Shown here in pieces: positions 53,819-64,000 of a stretch of 64,000 bases of DNA. The notes under the pieces are model-generated. The model saw only the letters and a list, made by a program, of their open reading frames with translations, was not told the DNA's origin and did not search any database. A program made the position numbers and the translations under genes. The DNA is from Enterobacter sp. SA187 (GTDB lineage: Bacteria > Pseudomonadota > Gammaproteobacteria > Enterobacterales > Enterobacteriaceae): NCBI RefSeq assembly GCF_001888805.2, contig NZ_CP019113.1, positions 1,240,001-1,304,000 of the forward strand, read 5' to 3'. Positions within the stretch are counted from its first letter, which is position 1, and the number at the start of each line of letters is the position of its first letter.

Positions 53819-53886
53819 CCTGAAAGAACCTGCCTTGCAGTGTCCACACAGATTGTCTGATGAAAAATGAGCAGTAAAACCTCTAC

Positions 53887-53963
<77 letters not shown>

Positions 53964-54072
53964 AATTCGCTCCGTACTTTGTGGTGGCAAAGTTCGCATA
54001 CATGAGTATGCTTAAACTTAACCACGCCTCGATCGGAAACGAATTAGGGTTGAGGTTTGACTACATCTGTAT

Positions 54073-54148
54073 GGGGCTATAGCTCAGCTGGGAGAGCGCC
54101 TGCCTTGCACGCAGGAGGTCTGCGGTTCGATCCCGCATAGCTCCACCA
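54073..54148 (+). tRNA. alaT: tRNA-Ala (TGC)
   Basis: 76 bases with encoded CCA, anticodon TGC. The anticodon loop reads CTTGCAC, with C at position 32 where E. coli has T. Second spacer tRNA. A boxA-like TGCTCTTTAAAA lies at about 54206 before the 23S. Confidence 0.98.
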
Positions 54149-54341
54149 TACTCTGCTCAACAAGAAAACTTCAGAGTGTACCTGAAAAGGTGCGCTGCGA
54201 AGTTTTGCTCTTTAAAAATCTGGATCAAGCTGAAAATTGAAACGACACGCTGTTTCTTTTCTCCGTAATAAGAAAAGAAAAATGGCGTGTTCGAGTCTCT
54301 CAAATTTTCGCAATCAGAAGTGAAACATCTTCGGGTTGTGA

Positions 54342-57247
<2,906 letters not shown>

Positions 57248-57338
57248 ACAACGCCGAAGATGTTTTGGCGTGATTTGAGAGATTTTCAGCTGATACAGAT
57301 TAATGTTTAATGCCGCAGGGCGTTAGACAGACAGAATT

Positions 57339-57458
57339 TGCCTGGCGGCACTAGCGCGGCGGTCCCACCTGACCCCATGCCGAACTCAGAAGTGAAACGC
57401 CGTAGCGCCGATGGTAGTGTGGGGTCTCCCCATGCGAGAGTAGGGAACTGCCAGGCAT
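57339..57458 (+). rRNA. 5S ribosomal RNA
   Basis: 120 bases, TGCCTGGCGGC to GCCAGGCAT, with the two ends paired as usual. There is a single copy in the operon. Confidence 0.98.
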
Positions 57459-57510
57459 CAAATTAAGCAGTAAACCGGGGTGACAACCGGTGGTTGTAAA
57501 GAAATTCGGT

Positions 57511-57587
57511 GGAGCGGTAGTTCAGTCGGTTAGAATACCTGCCTGTCACGCAGGGGGTCGCGGGTTCGAGTCCCGTCCGTTCCGCCA
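57511..57587 (+). tRNA. aspT: tRNA-Asp (GTC)
   Basis: 77 bases with CCA, anticodon GTC in CTGTCAC. It lies 52 bases after the 5S and is co-transcribed with the rRNA operon, as after rrnC in E. coli. Confidence 0.98.
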
Positions 57588-57595
57588 CCCTAATT

Positions 57596-57671
57596 AGGGG
57601 CGTAGTTCAATTGGTAGAGCACCGGTCTCCAAAACCGGGTGTTGGGAGTTCGAGTCTCTCCGCCCCTGCCA
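57596..57671 (+). tRNA. trpT: tRNA-Trp (CCA)
   Basis: 76 bases with CCA end, anticodon CCA in CTCCAAA. It is the last gene of the operon. The arrangement tRNA-Asp, tRNA-Trp, hdfR is that of the E. coli rrnC end. Confidence 0.98.
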
Positions 57672-57678
57672 GAAAATT

Positions 57679-57707
57679 ATCCTTTGCTTCGGCAAAGGAT
57701 TTTTTTT
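57679..57707 (+). terminator. rRNA operon terminator
   Basis: ATCCTTTGC TTCG GCAAAGGAT followed by seven or more T. A stable TTCG tetraloop hairpin eight bases after tRNA-Trp. Confidence 0.95.
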
Positions 57708-57779
57708 GTCTGCAATTTATCCCATCTTTGATTTTTTCCCTGCTGACGATAAAAACATGGCGTCCCTGCGCATGTTTTC

Positions 57780-58601
57780 TTACTCCAGTACGTTGATTTT
57801 AAGCAGATCCTTGATATGACTCTGCTTATCGCTGTTCTGTAACCAGATGGCATACAGCGGTCGTGAAAGCGTCAGACTATCAGTGACGGTATGCAGATCC
57901 GCCTTGTTATTTGCCCACGACACCGGCAGCCAGGTGTATCCCTCAAGCGCGGCCAGTTGCTGACGGGCGATCTCAGCGGAGCTGGTCGTTAACAGCGGAA
58001 TATCATCGCTGTTAATAAGCCCTGCCTCATGCTGCTGAAAATCAGGCCCCCATTCCAGGCGCAGATAATTCAGGCTGGATTTCGTCTTACCTGCCGCTGC
58101 ACAGTAGAGCGCAAGCGTGAAGTGCCCCAGCAACTGACTGCTGAATTCATCCATCTTGGGCGCTTCTGTGGTGATGAGCAGATCCAGTTGTCTTTCGTGT
58201 AACTGTTTCACCAGCGACTGCCGTTGCGCGATCCGCGCTTCAAACTGCAAATTCTTCTGTGACTGATACAGGCGGCTTAACCAGCCGTTGAGCATACACT
58301 CCCATAACGACGCACTGGCGCCGATGGACAGCTCATTGTGACGTGAGGTATGCGCTACCTCCTTGCGTGCCGCCTGCCACGTACTCATTAACGTTTCTGC
58401 ATAAGGCAACAGCTTTTCCCCGGCTGGCGTCAGCCGTATGTTGTTGCGATGACGGGTGAAAAGATTCACACCGAGCTGGTTCTCTAACTGACGGATCCGA
58501 AAACTGACCGCCGATTGCGTCAAGTACAGCGCTTCCGCAGCGCGACCAAAGTGTCGAGTCCTGCTGACTTCCAGGAAAGTTTTTAACAATTCCGTATCCA
58601 C
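57780..58601 (-). CDS. hdfR: HdfR, LysR-type regulator
   Basis: 273 residues from the GTG at 58601, chosen because GGAG lies six bases before it and the protein then begins D-T-E-L-L-K-T-F as in E. coli. Helix-turn-helix about 16-37 (H-F-G-R-A-A-E-A-L-Y-L-T-Q-S-A-V-S). In E. coli it represses flhDC and activates gltBD. It is slightly shorter than in E. coli, with gaps around residues 115 and 185 and at the C-terminus. It is convergent with the rRNA operon. Confidence 0.95.
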   Translation of the reverse strand: MDTELLKTFLEVSRTRHFGRAAEALYLTQSAVSFRIRQLENQLGVNLFTRHRNNIRLTPAGEKLLPYAETLMSTWQAARKEVAHTSRHNELSIGASASLWECMLNGWLSRLYQSQKNLQFEARIAQRQSLVKQLHERQLDLLITTEAPKMDEFSSQLLGHFTLALYCAAAGKTKSSLNYLRLEWGPDFQQHEAGLINSDDIPLLTTSSAEIARQQLAALEGYTWLPVSWANNKADLHTVTDSLTLSRPLYAIWLQNSDKQSHIKDLLKINVLE

Positions 58602-58668
58602 AGCTTTCTCCACAAATTTATTTGTCGTTATGATTTAAATGTTTTGTTTTACACTCTGTCAAGCGTAA

Positions 58669-58685
58669 CTAATACTCCGCGCCAT
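58669..58685 (+). promoter_or_regulatory. maoS: Candidate maoS site upstream of maoP
   Basis: CTAATACTCCGCGCCAT matches the 17-base maoS site as I remember it from E. coli, where maoS and the protein MaoP are needed to organise the Ori macrodomain. It lies 35 bases before maoP, in the hdfR-maoP divergent region, the same place as in E. coli. The match is from memory. Confidence 0.65.
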
Positions 58686-58719
58686 AAATAGCTCGGCCAA
58701 AGAATTAGGAGCGTGCAGG

Positions 58720-59058
58720 ATGGCGGAAAGCTTTACGACGACGAATCGTTTTTTCGACAATAAATACTATCCACGTGGGTTCTCGCGTCATGGTGACTTC
58801 ACCATCAAAGAAGCCCAGTTGCTGGAGCGCCACGGATACGCCTTCAATGAACTGGATCTCGGCAAGCGTGAGCCTGCAACTGAAGAAGAAGTTCAGTTTG
58901 TTGCCGTATGCCGCGGTCAGCGCGAGCCGGTAACGGAAGCAGAACGTGTCTGGAGTAAATACATGACACGTATTAAGCGTCCTAAGCGTTTCCATACGCT
59001 CTCCGGCGGTAAACCGCAGGTTGAAGGCACAGAAGACTACACTGAGTCTGAAGATTAA
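58720..59058 (+). CDS. maoP: MaoP, Ori-macrodomain organiser
   Basis: 112 residues, practically identical to E. coli MaoP (YifE), DUF413 family. Start M-A-E-S-F-T-T-T-N-R-F-F and acidic C-terminus E-D-Y-T-E-S-E-D. It works with the maoS site to restrict long-range contacts of origin-proximal DNA. It has been moved here together with the neighbouring rRNA operon end. Confidence 0.96.
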   Translation: MAESFTTTNRFFDNKYYPRGFSRHGDFTIKEAQLLERHGYAFNELDLGKREPATEEEVQFVAVCRGQREPVTEAERVWSKYMTRIKRPKRFHTLSGGKPQVEGTEDYTESED

Positions 59059-59060
59059 AG

Positions 59061-59087
59061 AAAAGGGGCGTAAAGCCCCTTTTTTAT
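59061..59087. terminator. maoP terminator
   Basis: AAAAGGGGC (59061-59069) GTAAA GCCCCTTTTTT (59075-59086), bidirectional, between convergent maoP and comM. Confidence 0.93.
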
Positions 59088-59095
59088 TTCTATCG

Positions 59096-60616
59096 CTAAC
59101 CCAGCATCTTTTGTAAATGGATAAGTAACCGGTCAATGGCGCGATAGCTTAGCGCTTCCTGTAAATGCCGCCGCTGAATACTTTTCTGCTCCTCAAGATC
59201 CGCGAGCGTACGCGCTACCTTTAACAGGCGCTGCCATGCCCGTACCGACAGCCCCAGCAGCGTAAGCGTCTCTTCCAGCCAGTGCGCATCCCCGGCGCTC
59301 AACTGGCAATATTCCCGCATTTCACCACTTTCCAGGCGGCTGTTCAGCTTCTGCTGGCGAGCGTACTGACGTTCACGCGCGCTCACCACTCTGGCACGCA
59401 CGCTTTCGCTGCGTTCGCCCTGACCGCTTGCCTGGCTCAGCACGCCGGGCGGCGGTAGCGGGATCTCCAGCGACAGGTCAAAACGATCAAGAAAAGGCCC
59501 CGACAATTTGCCCAAATAACGCAGCGTCTGCTCCGGCGTTGAGCGGTTATGGTTCCCCTGATAATGACCGGTCGGGCTGGGATTCATCGCAGCTATGAGT
59601 TGAAAGCTGGCGGGATAGGTCACTTTGGCCCGCGTGCGCGAAATATGAATCTGACCGGATTCAACCGGCTCCCGCAGTGCATCCAGTACCCGGCGCTCAA
59701 ACTCCGGTAATTCATCGAGAAATAAAATGCCGTTATGAGCAAGCGAGATCTCGCCCGGAGCAGGGATCGTCCCGCCGCCCACCATCGCTGTTAATGACGC
59801 GCTGTGATGGGGGGAGCGGAAAGGCCTGCGCCGCCAGTGTTTTTTAAGGACCGCAGCATTGACCAGGCTCAGAATAGCCGCGCTTTCCAGGGCTTCTTGA
59901 TTATTGAGCGGCGGCAGGATCCCGGTAAGGCGGCTGGCGAGCATGGTTTTGCCTGTACCAGGCGGGCCAATCAGCAGCAAATTATGACCGCCCGCAGCTG
60001 TCACTTCCAGCGCACGCTTCCCCTGATCCTGACCGATGACGTCGCTGAGATCGCTCTCTGTCGGGAATTCGTCATTAATGGTCTGTTCAGGATGGCGGAG
60101 AGTAGTTTTCCCTTCCAGAAAAGCACAAACCTCCAGTAAATGTCCGGCAACCAGGCAATCTGATGAGCCGAGTAAGCTCACTTCAGCTTCGTTATCAGCA
60201 GCGACAATAATCTTCCTGCCCGCTTTGATAGCCTCCATCGCGGCGGAAATTGCGCCGGGAACGCCACGCAGCGCGCCTGTAAGCGCCAGTTCTCCTACAA
60301 ACTCATACTGGCTCAGCATAGCGGTCGTAAGCTGCTCAGAAGCCGCCAGAAGCGCGACAGCGATAGGTAAATCATATCGTCCGCCTTCCTTGGGCAGATC
60401 GGCGGGCGCAAGGTTAATAGTGATCTTCCGTGCGGGGAACTGATAACCACTGTTAATGATTGCGCTGCGTACCCGATCGCGCGCCTCCTTCACCGTGGTT
60501 TCCGGCAGCCCCACCATCGTCAGGCCGGGAAGCCCATTGCTGAGATGCACTTCCACCGTAATCAGCGGTGCCGTCACCCCTAATGCTGCGCGTGTGTAGA
60601 TAACTGACAATGACAT
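59096..60616 (-). CDS. comM: ComM (YifB), branch-migration AAA+ helicase
   Basis: 506 residues. N-terminal Lon-protease-like domain (about 1-170), Mg-chelatase-type AAA+ domain with Walker A G-P-P-G-T-G-K-T near 218-225 and Walker B I-L-F-L-D-E-L-P near 300, and a C-terminal lid. ComM hexamers promote branch migration during natural transformation and recombination in relatives. The start at 60616 (M-S-L-S-V-I-Y-T-R) is the E. coli one and has GGAGGGA upstream; the 45-codon open extension is not used. Confidence 0.96.
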   Translation of the reverse strand: MSLSVIYTRAALGVTAPLITVEVHLSNGLPGLTMVGLPETTVKEARDRVRSAIINSGYQFPARKITINLAPADLPKEGGRYDLPIAVALLAASEQLTTAMLSQYEFVGELALTGALRGVPGAISAAMEAIKAGRKIIVAADNEAEVSLLGSSDCLVAGHLLEVCAFLEGKTTLRHPEQTINDEFPTESDLSDVIGQDQGKRALEVTAAGGHNLLLIGPPGTGKTMLASRLTGILPPLNNQEALESAAILSLVNAAVLKKHWRRRPFRSPHHSASLTAMVGGGTIPAPGEISLAHNGILFLDELPEFERRVLDALREPVESGQIHISRTRAKVTYPASFQLIAAMNPSPTGHYQGNHNRSTPEQTLRYLGKLSGPFLDRFDLSLEIPLPPPGVLSQASGQGERSESVRARVVSARERQYARQQKLNSRLESGEMREYCQLSAGDAHWLEETLTLLGLSVRAWQRLLKVARTLADLEEQKSIQRRHLQEALSYRAIDRLLIHLQKMLG

Positions 60617-60957
60617 GATCCCTCCTTGAGAGGTGATTATGTCCGGAGCAATTTGTTGCGGCACCTGGCAAAACCGTATCCTGCGCGGCGCATTCAGCAC
60701 ATTTTTATTCGTTACCGTTTTTGCACTTTCACGCTGGAACGCGCCTCGCATATATCGCTATGCGAGCCAGAAGGGAAGATGATGACGCGACAAATTGAAT
60801 TATTCTCACATGATGATTTCGCTATATAAAACAATGGCTTTTTTTAAAATCTTCGGCAGGCTGAAAAATTAGCATATAAATAAATCTTGTCTTTTACGCG
60901 CTGTCTGTGATAACTCTTTAGGTATTCCTTCGAACAAGAAGCCAGAAAGTATATAAA
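60617..60957. promoter_or_regulatory. comM-ilvL divergent region with ilv promoter
   Basis: 341 bases. The ilvL side has a promoter-like TTGTCT (60887-60892) and GATAAC (60909-60914), in the same place as the main E. coli ilvGMEDA promoter, with conserved CTCTTTAGG and TTCCTTCGAACAAGA downstream. AT-rich upstream DNA (60820-60890) is where IHF acts in E. coli. The comM half shows no gene I can support; a 67-codon open frame at 60626 lacks a ribosome site. Confidence 0.7.
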
Positions 60958-61056
60958 ATGACAGCCCTTCTACGAGTGATTAGCCTGGTCGTGATTAGCG
61001 TGGTGGTGATTATTATCCCACCGTGCGGGGCTGCACTTGGACGAGGAAAGGCTTAG
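60958..61056 (+). CDS. ilvL: IlvL, leader peptide of the ilvGMEDA operon
   Basis: 32 residues, M-T-A-L-L-R-V-I-S-L-V-V-I-S then a run of Val and Ile, ending P-P-C-G-A-A-L-G-R-G-K-A. The many Leu, Val and Ile codons let ribosome stalling sense charged tRNA-Leu, -Val and -Ile and control the attenuator downstream. Identical in design to E. coli IlvL. Confidence 0.97.
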   Translation: MTALLRVISLVVISVVVIIIPPCGAALGRGKA

Positions 61057-61078
61057 AAATCAAGCCTTAACGAACTAA

Positions 61079-61112
61079 GACCCCCGCACCGAAAGGTCCG
61101 GGGGTTTTTTTA
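61079..61112 (+). terminator. ilv attenuator
   Basis: CCCCCGCACC GAAA GGTCCGGGGG (61081-61104) followed by seven T. It forms when the leader is translated freely and stops transcription before ilvG; stalling in ilvL favours the alternative hairpin. Confidence 0.95.
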
Positions 61113-61195
61113 TGACTTTAAAACATCCACGAGGAGCAAAGAATGAGTAGTAGCATAAAATTCTGTTCCTCACGATTTACGACGGGGAAGTAACT

Positions 61196-62842
61196 ATGAA
61201 TGGAGCACAGTGGGTAGTACATGCTTTGCGGGCACAAGGAGTTGAAACCGTCTTCGGTTATCCGGGTGGCGCAATTATGCCGGTTTACGATGCATTGTAT
61301 GACGGCGGCGTGGAACACCTGTTGTGCCGTCACGAGCAGGGCGCGGCGATGGCGGCCATCGGTTACGCGCGCGCCACCGGTAAAACCGGCGTCTGTATCG
61401 CCACCTCCGGCCCTGGCGCGACTAATCTGATCACCGGCCTCGCCGATGCCTTACTCGATTCCGTTCCCGTTGTCGCCATCACCGGCCAGGTTGCTGCCCC
61501 GTTTATTGGTACCGATGCGTTTCAGGAAGTGGATGTGATTGGCTTATCGCTGGCCTGCACCAAACACAGCTTTCTGGTGCAGTCGCTGGATGAGCTGCCG
61601 CGCGTAATGGCAGAAGCTTTCCAGGTTGCCAGCTCGGGTCGCCCCGGCCCGGTATTGATCGACATCCCCAAAGACATCCAGCTGGCCTCCGGTCATCTTG
61701 AGCCGCATTTCTCTACCGTTGAAGCAGAAGAAACCTTCCCGCAGGACGACGTGGAGCAGGCGCGGCAGATGCTGGCGCAGGCAAAAAAACCAATGCTCTA
61801 CGTCGGCGGTGGCGTGGGTATGGCGCAGGCGGTTCCCGCGCTGCGTGACTTTGCTACGGCTACTCAAATTCCGGTTGCCTGCACGCTGAAAGGCCTGGGC
61901 GCGGTTGAGGCGGATTATCCGTGGTATCTCGGCATGCTGGGAATGCACGGCACCAAAGCGGCGAACCTGGCGGTGCAGGAGTGCGATCTGCTGATCGCCG
62001 TGGGCGCGCGCTTTGATGATCGCGTGACCGGCAAGCTGAACACCTTTGCCCCACACGCCAGCGTCATTCATATGGACATCGATCCGGCGGAAATGAACAA
62101 GCTGCGTCAGGCGCATGTTGCCCTGCAGGGGGATTTAACCGCCTTGCTGAACGCCTTACAGCAGCCCCTGAATATCACCGAATGGCGTGAGTACACCGCT
62201 GATCTGCGCCGCGAACACGCCTGGCGTTACGACCATCCTGGCGAGGCGATTTACGCGCCGCTGCTGTTAAAGCAGTTGTCCGATCGTAAGCCAAAAGAGA
62301 GCGTGGTGACCACGGATGTAGGCCAGCACCAGATGTGGTCTGCGCAACATATGACCTACAGCCGCCCGGAGAACTTTATTACCTCCAGCGGGCTGGGAAC
62401 CATGGGCTTTGGCCTGCCGGCGGCGGTCGGGGCGCAAATCGCCCGTCCGGATGATACGGTGATCTGTATCTCCGGTGACGGCTCCTTCATGATGAATGTT
62501 CAGGAGCTGGGCACCGTAAAACGCAAACAGTTGCCGCTGAAGATTGTCTTACTCGATAACCAGCGCTTAGGCATGGTTCGCCAGTGGCAGCAGCTGTTTT
62601 TCCAGGAGCGTTACAGCGAAACCACTCTGACCGATAACCCCGATTTCCTCATGCTGGCCCGCGCCTTTGGCATCCCCGGCCAGCACATCACCCGTAAAGA
62701 CCAGGTTGAAGCGGCGATCGACACCCTGCTCGCAAGCGAAGGGCCTTATCTGCTTCATGTCTCAATCGACGAACTGGAAAACGTCTGGCCTCTGGTGCCG
62801 CCCGGCGCCAGTAACTCACAAATGCTGGAGAAATTATCATGA
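61196..62842 (+). CDS. ilvG: IlvG, acetolactate synthase II large subunit (intact)
   Basis: 548 residues with no frameshift, unlike E. coli K-12, where ilvG is broken. Thiamine-diphosphate enzyme: catalytic Glu in R-H-E-Q-G-A near 47, and the cofactor motif G-D-G-S-F-M-M-N near 428-435 ending N-Q-R-L-G-M. It condenses pyruvate to acetolactate or acetohydroxybutyrate for valine, leucine and isoleucine. Isozyme II is not inhibited by valine, so this strain should tolerate valine. It overlaps ilvM by four bases. Confidence 0.98.
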   Translation: MNGAQWVVHALRAQGVETVFGYPGGAIMPVYDALYDGGVEHLLCRHEQGAAMAAIGYARATGKTGVCIATSGPGATNLITGLADALLDSVPVVAITGQVAAPFIGTDAFQEVDVIGLSLACTKHSFLVQSLDELPRVMAEAFQVASSGRPGPVLIDIPKDIQLASGHLEPHFSTVEAEETFPQDDVEQARQMLAQAKKPMLYVGGGVGMAQAVPALRDFATATQIPVACTLKGLGAVEADYPWYLGMLGMHGTKAANLAVQECDLLIAVGARFDDRVTGKLNTFAPHASVIHMDIDPAEMNKLRQAHVALQGDLTALLNALQQPLNITEWREYTADLRREHAWRYDHPGEAIYAPLLLKQLSDRKPKESVVTTDVGQHQMWSAQHMTYSRPENFITSSGLGTMGFGLPAAVGAQIARPDDTVICISGDGSFMMNVQELGTVKRKQLPLKIVLLDNQRLGMVRQWQQLFFQERYSETTLTDNPDFLMLARAFGIPGQHITRKDQVEAAIDTLLASEGPYLLHVSIDELENVWPLVPPGASNSQMLEKLS

Positions 62843-63102
62843 TGCAACATCAACTTGCCGTGCAGGCCCGCTTTAATCCGGAAACATTAGAGCGCGTTTT
62901 ACGCGTAGTGCGTCATCGTGGCTTCCAGATTTGTGCGATGAACATGGAAACCGCCGCCGATCCGCAGAACATAAATATTGAATTGACCGTTGCCAGCCCG
63001 AGGTCTGTCGAATTACTGTTTAGCCAGCTAAGCAAACTGGTGGACGTAGCTCGCGTCGAGCTCCAGCAACGTACAACGACATCACAACAAATAAGCGCCT
63101 GA
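62839..63102 (+). CDS. ilvM: IlvM, acetolactate synthase II small subunit
   Basis: 87 residues, one ACT-like domain (about 5-75). It is needed for activity and stability of IlvG. Translationally coupled to ilvG (ATGA) and followed 17 bases later by ilvE. Confidence 0.97.
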   Translation: MMQHQLAVQARFNPETLERVLRVVRHRGFQICAMNMETAADPQNINIELTVASPRSVELLFSQLSKLVDVARVELQQRTTTSQQISA

Positions 63103-63119
63103 GCGCAATAGGAAAGAAA

Positions 63120-64000
63120 ATGACGACGAAAAAAGCTGATTACATTTGGTCCAATGGCGAGATGATTCGTTGGGAGGACGCGAAGGTTCACGTCATGTCC
63201 CACGCGTTGCACTACGGTACTTCCGTCTTCGAAGGCATCCGTTGCTACGACTCGCACAAAGGGCCAGTGGTGTTCCGCCATCGTGAACACATGCAGCGTC
63301 TGCGTGATTCAGCCAAAATTTATCGTTTCCCGGTCTCTCAAAGCGTTGATGAACTGATGGAAGCCTGCCGCGCGGTGATCCGCAAAAACAACCTGACCAG
63401 CGCCTATATCCGTCCGCTGGTCTTTGTTGGCGATGTCGGCATGGGCGTTAACCCGCCGGAAGGGTACAGCACCGATGTGATCATCGCGGCCTTCCCGTGG
63501 GGCGCATACCTTGGCGCAGAAGCGCTGGAGCAGGGCATTGACGCGATGGTCTCTTCCTGGAACCGCGTAGCGCCGAACACCATCCCGACTGCGGCAAAAG
63601 CTGGTGGTAACTATCTTTCTTCCCTGCTGGTGGGCAGCGAAGCCCGTCGTCACGGTTATCAGGAAGGGATCGCGCTGGATGTGAACGGCTATATCTCCGA
63701 AGGCGCTGGCGAAAACCTGTTTGAAGTGAAGGATGGCATTCTGTTTACCCCGCCATTCACCTCTTCCGCGCTGCCGGGCATTACCCGCGATGCGATCATC
63801 AAACTGGCGCTGGATCTGGGTATCGAAGTGCGCGAGCAGGTGCTGTCCCGCGAATCCCTCTACCTGGCTGACGAAGTGTTTATGTCCGGCACCGCCGCCG
63901 AGATCACGCCAGTACGCAGCGTCGACAAAATCCAGGTGGGCGAAGGCCGTCGCGGTCCGGTCACCACCCGTATTCAGCAAGCATTCTTTGGCCTCTTTAC
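63120..64000 (+). CDS. ilvE: IlvE, branched-chain amino acid aminotransferase (3' end cut by the window)
   Basis: 293 full codons are visible; about 15 residues are missing at the C-terminus. Fold-type IV pyridoxal phosphate enzyme: Y-G-T-S-V-F-E-G-I-R near 32-41, the cofactor lysine in P-T-A-A-K-A-G-G-N-Y near 160, and G-E-N-L-F near 197-201. It transfers amino groups between glutamate and the keto acids of leucine, isoleucine and valine. GGAAAG precedes the ATG. ilvD should follow outside the window. Confidence 0.97.
   Translation, partial: MTTKKADYIWSNGEMIRWEDAKVHVMSHALHYGTSVFEGIRCYDSHKGPVVFRHREHMQRLRDSAKIYRFPVSQSVDELMEACRAVIRKNNLTSAYIRPLVFVGDVGMGVNPPEGYSTDVIIAAFPWGAYLGAEALEQGIDAMVSSWNRVAPNTIPTAAKAGGNYLSSLLVGSEARRHGYQEGIALDVNGYISEGAGENLFEVKDGILFTPPFTSSALPGITRDAIIKLALDLGIEVREQVLSRESLYLADEVFMSGTAAEITPVRSVDKIQVGEGRRGPVTTRIQQAFFGLF

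Noticed and set aside
57511..57671. tRNA-Asp/tRNA-Trp as an integration site
   Set aside because: No integrase and no repeated tRNA 3' end nearby; the following genes are core.
60626..60829. 67-codon open frame between comM and ilvL
   Set aside because: No ribosome site, overlaps regulatory DNA, product resembles nothing.

Overview
The window is a 64 kb piece of an enterobacterial chromosome. The gene content, the gene order and the near-identity of protein after protein to Escherichia coli products place it in the Enterobacteriaceae. The 16S rRNA gene looks like the Citrobacter / Enterobacter / Kosakonia group rather than Escherichia, but I cannot fix the genus by eye. There is no transposase, integrase, phage gene, CRISPR array or resistance gene; almost everything is core genome.

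Layout, left to right. 1-4.8 kb: start of a dihydrodipicolinate-synthase-family gene, yiiM, the Cpx envelope-stress system (cpxA, cpxR, cpxP with the 3'UTR small RNA CpxQ) and fieF. 5-12 kb: pfkA, sbp, cdh, an SLC13-type transporter not present here in E. coli K-12, tpiA, yiiQ, yiiR, fpr. 12.2-16.5 kb: glycerol genes glpX, glpK, glpF and division gene zapB. 16.5-17.6 kb: an AT-rich two-gene insert of unknown function. 17.6-26.1 kb: rraA, menA, hslU, hslV, ftsN, cytR, priA, rpmE. 26.1-31.5 kb: methionine regulon (metJ, metB, metL, metF) with clear MET boxes. 31.5-37 kb: gldA, fsaB, yijO, ppc. 37-41.7 kb: arginine genes argE and argCBH, divergent around paired ARG boxes. 41.8-43.9 kb: a modular GH18 chitinase inserted next to the OxyS small RNA gene and oxyR. 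44-52 kb: sthA, fabR, yijD, trmA, the cobalamin riboswitch with btuB, murI. 51.9-57.7 kb: a complete rRNA operon (16S, tRNA-Ile, tRNA-Ala, 23S, 5S, tRNA-Asp, tRNA-Trp). 57.8-64 kb: hdfR, maoP, comM and the branched-chain amino acid operon ilvL-ilvG-ilvM-ilvE (cut by the window end).

The largest-scale oddity is the rRNA operon junction. In E. coli K-12, murI precedes rrnB (followed by murB), while tRNA-Asp, tRNA-Trp and hdfR follow rrnC. Here murI leads into an rRNA operon that runs straight into tRNA-Asp, tRNA-Trp, hdfR and ilv, so the left flank of rrnB is joined to the right flank of rrnC. The spacer carries tRNA-Ile and tRNA-Ala instead of the tRNA-Glu of both K-12 operons. This points to recombination between rRNA operons, or to a lineage-specific gene order or a tandem duplication junction.

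Other accessory differences are the two unknown AT-rich genes between zapB and rraA, the chitinase between argH and oxyS, the SLC13 transporter between cdh and tpiA, a BtuB whose middle differs strongly from E. coli while its ends are conserved, and the local absence of yiiX, katG, yijE, the ptsA-frw-pfl cluster and eptC. I found no convincing new multi-gene system; the two-gene zapB-rraA insert is the best candidate for something undescribed.
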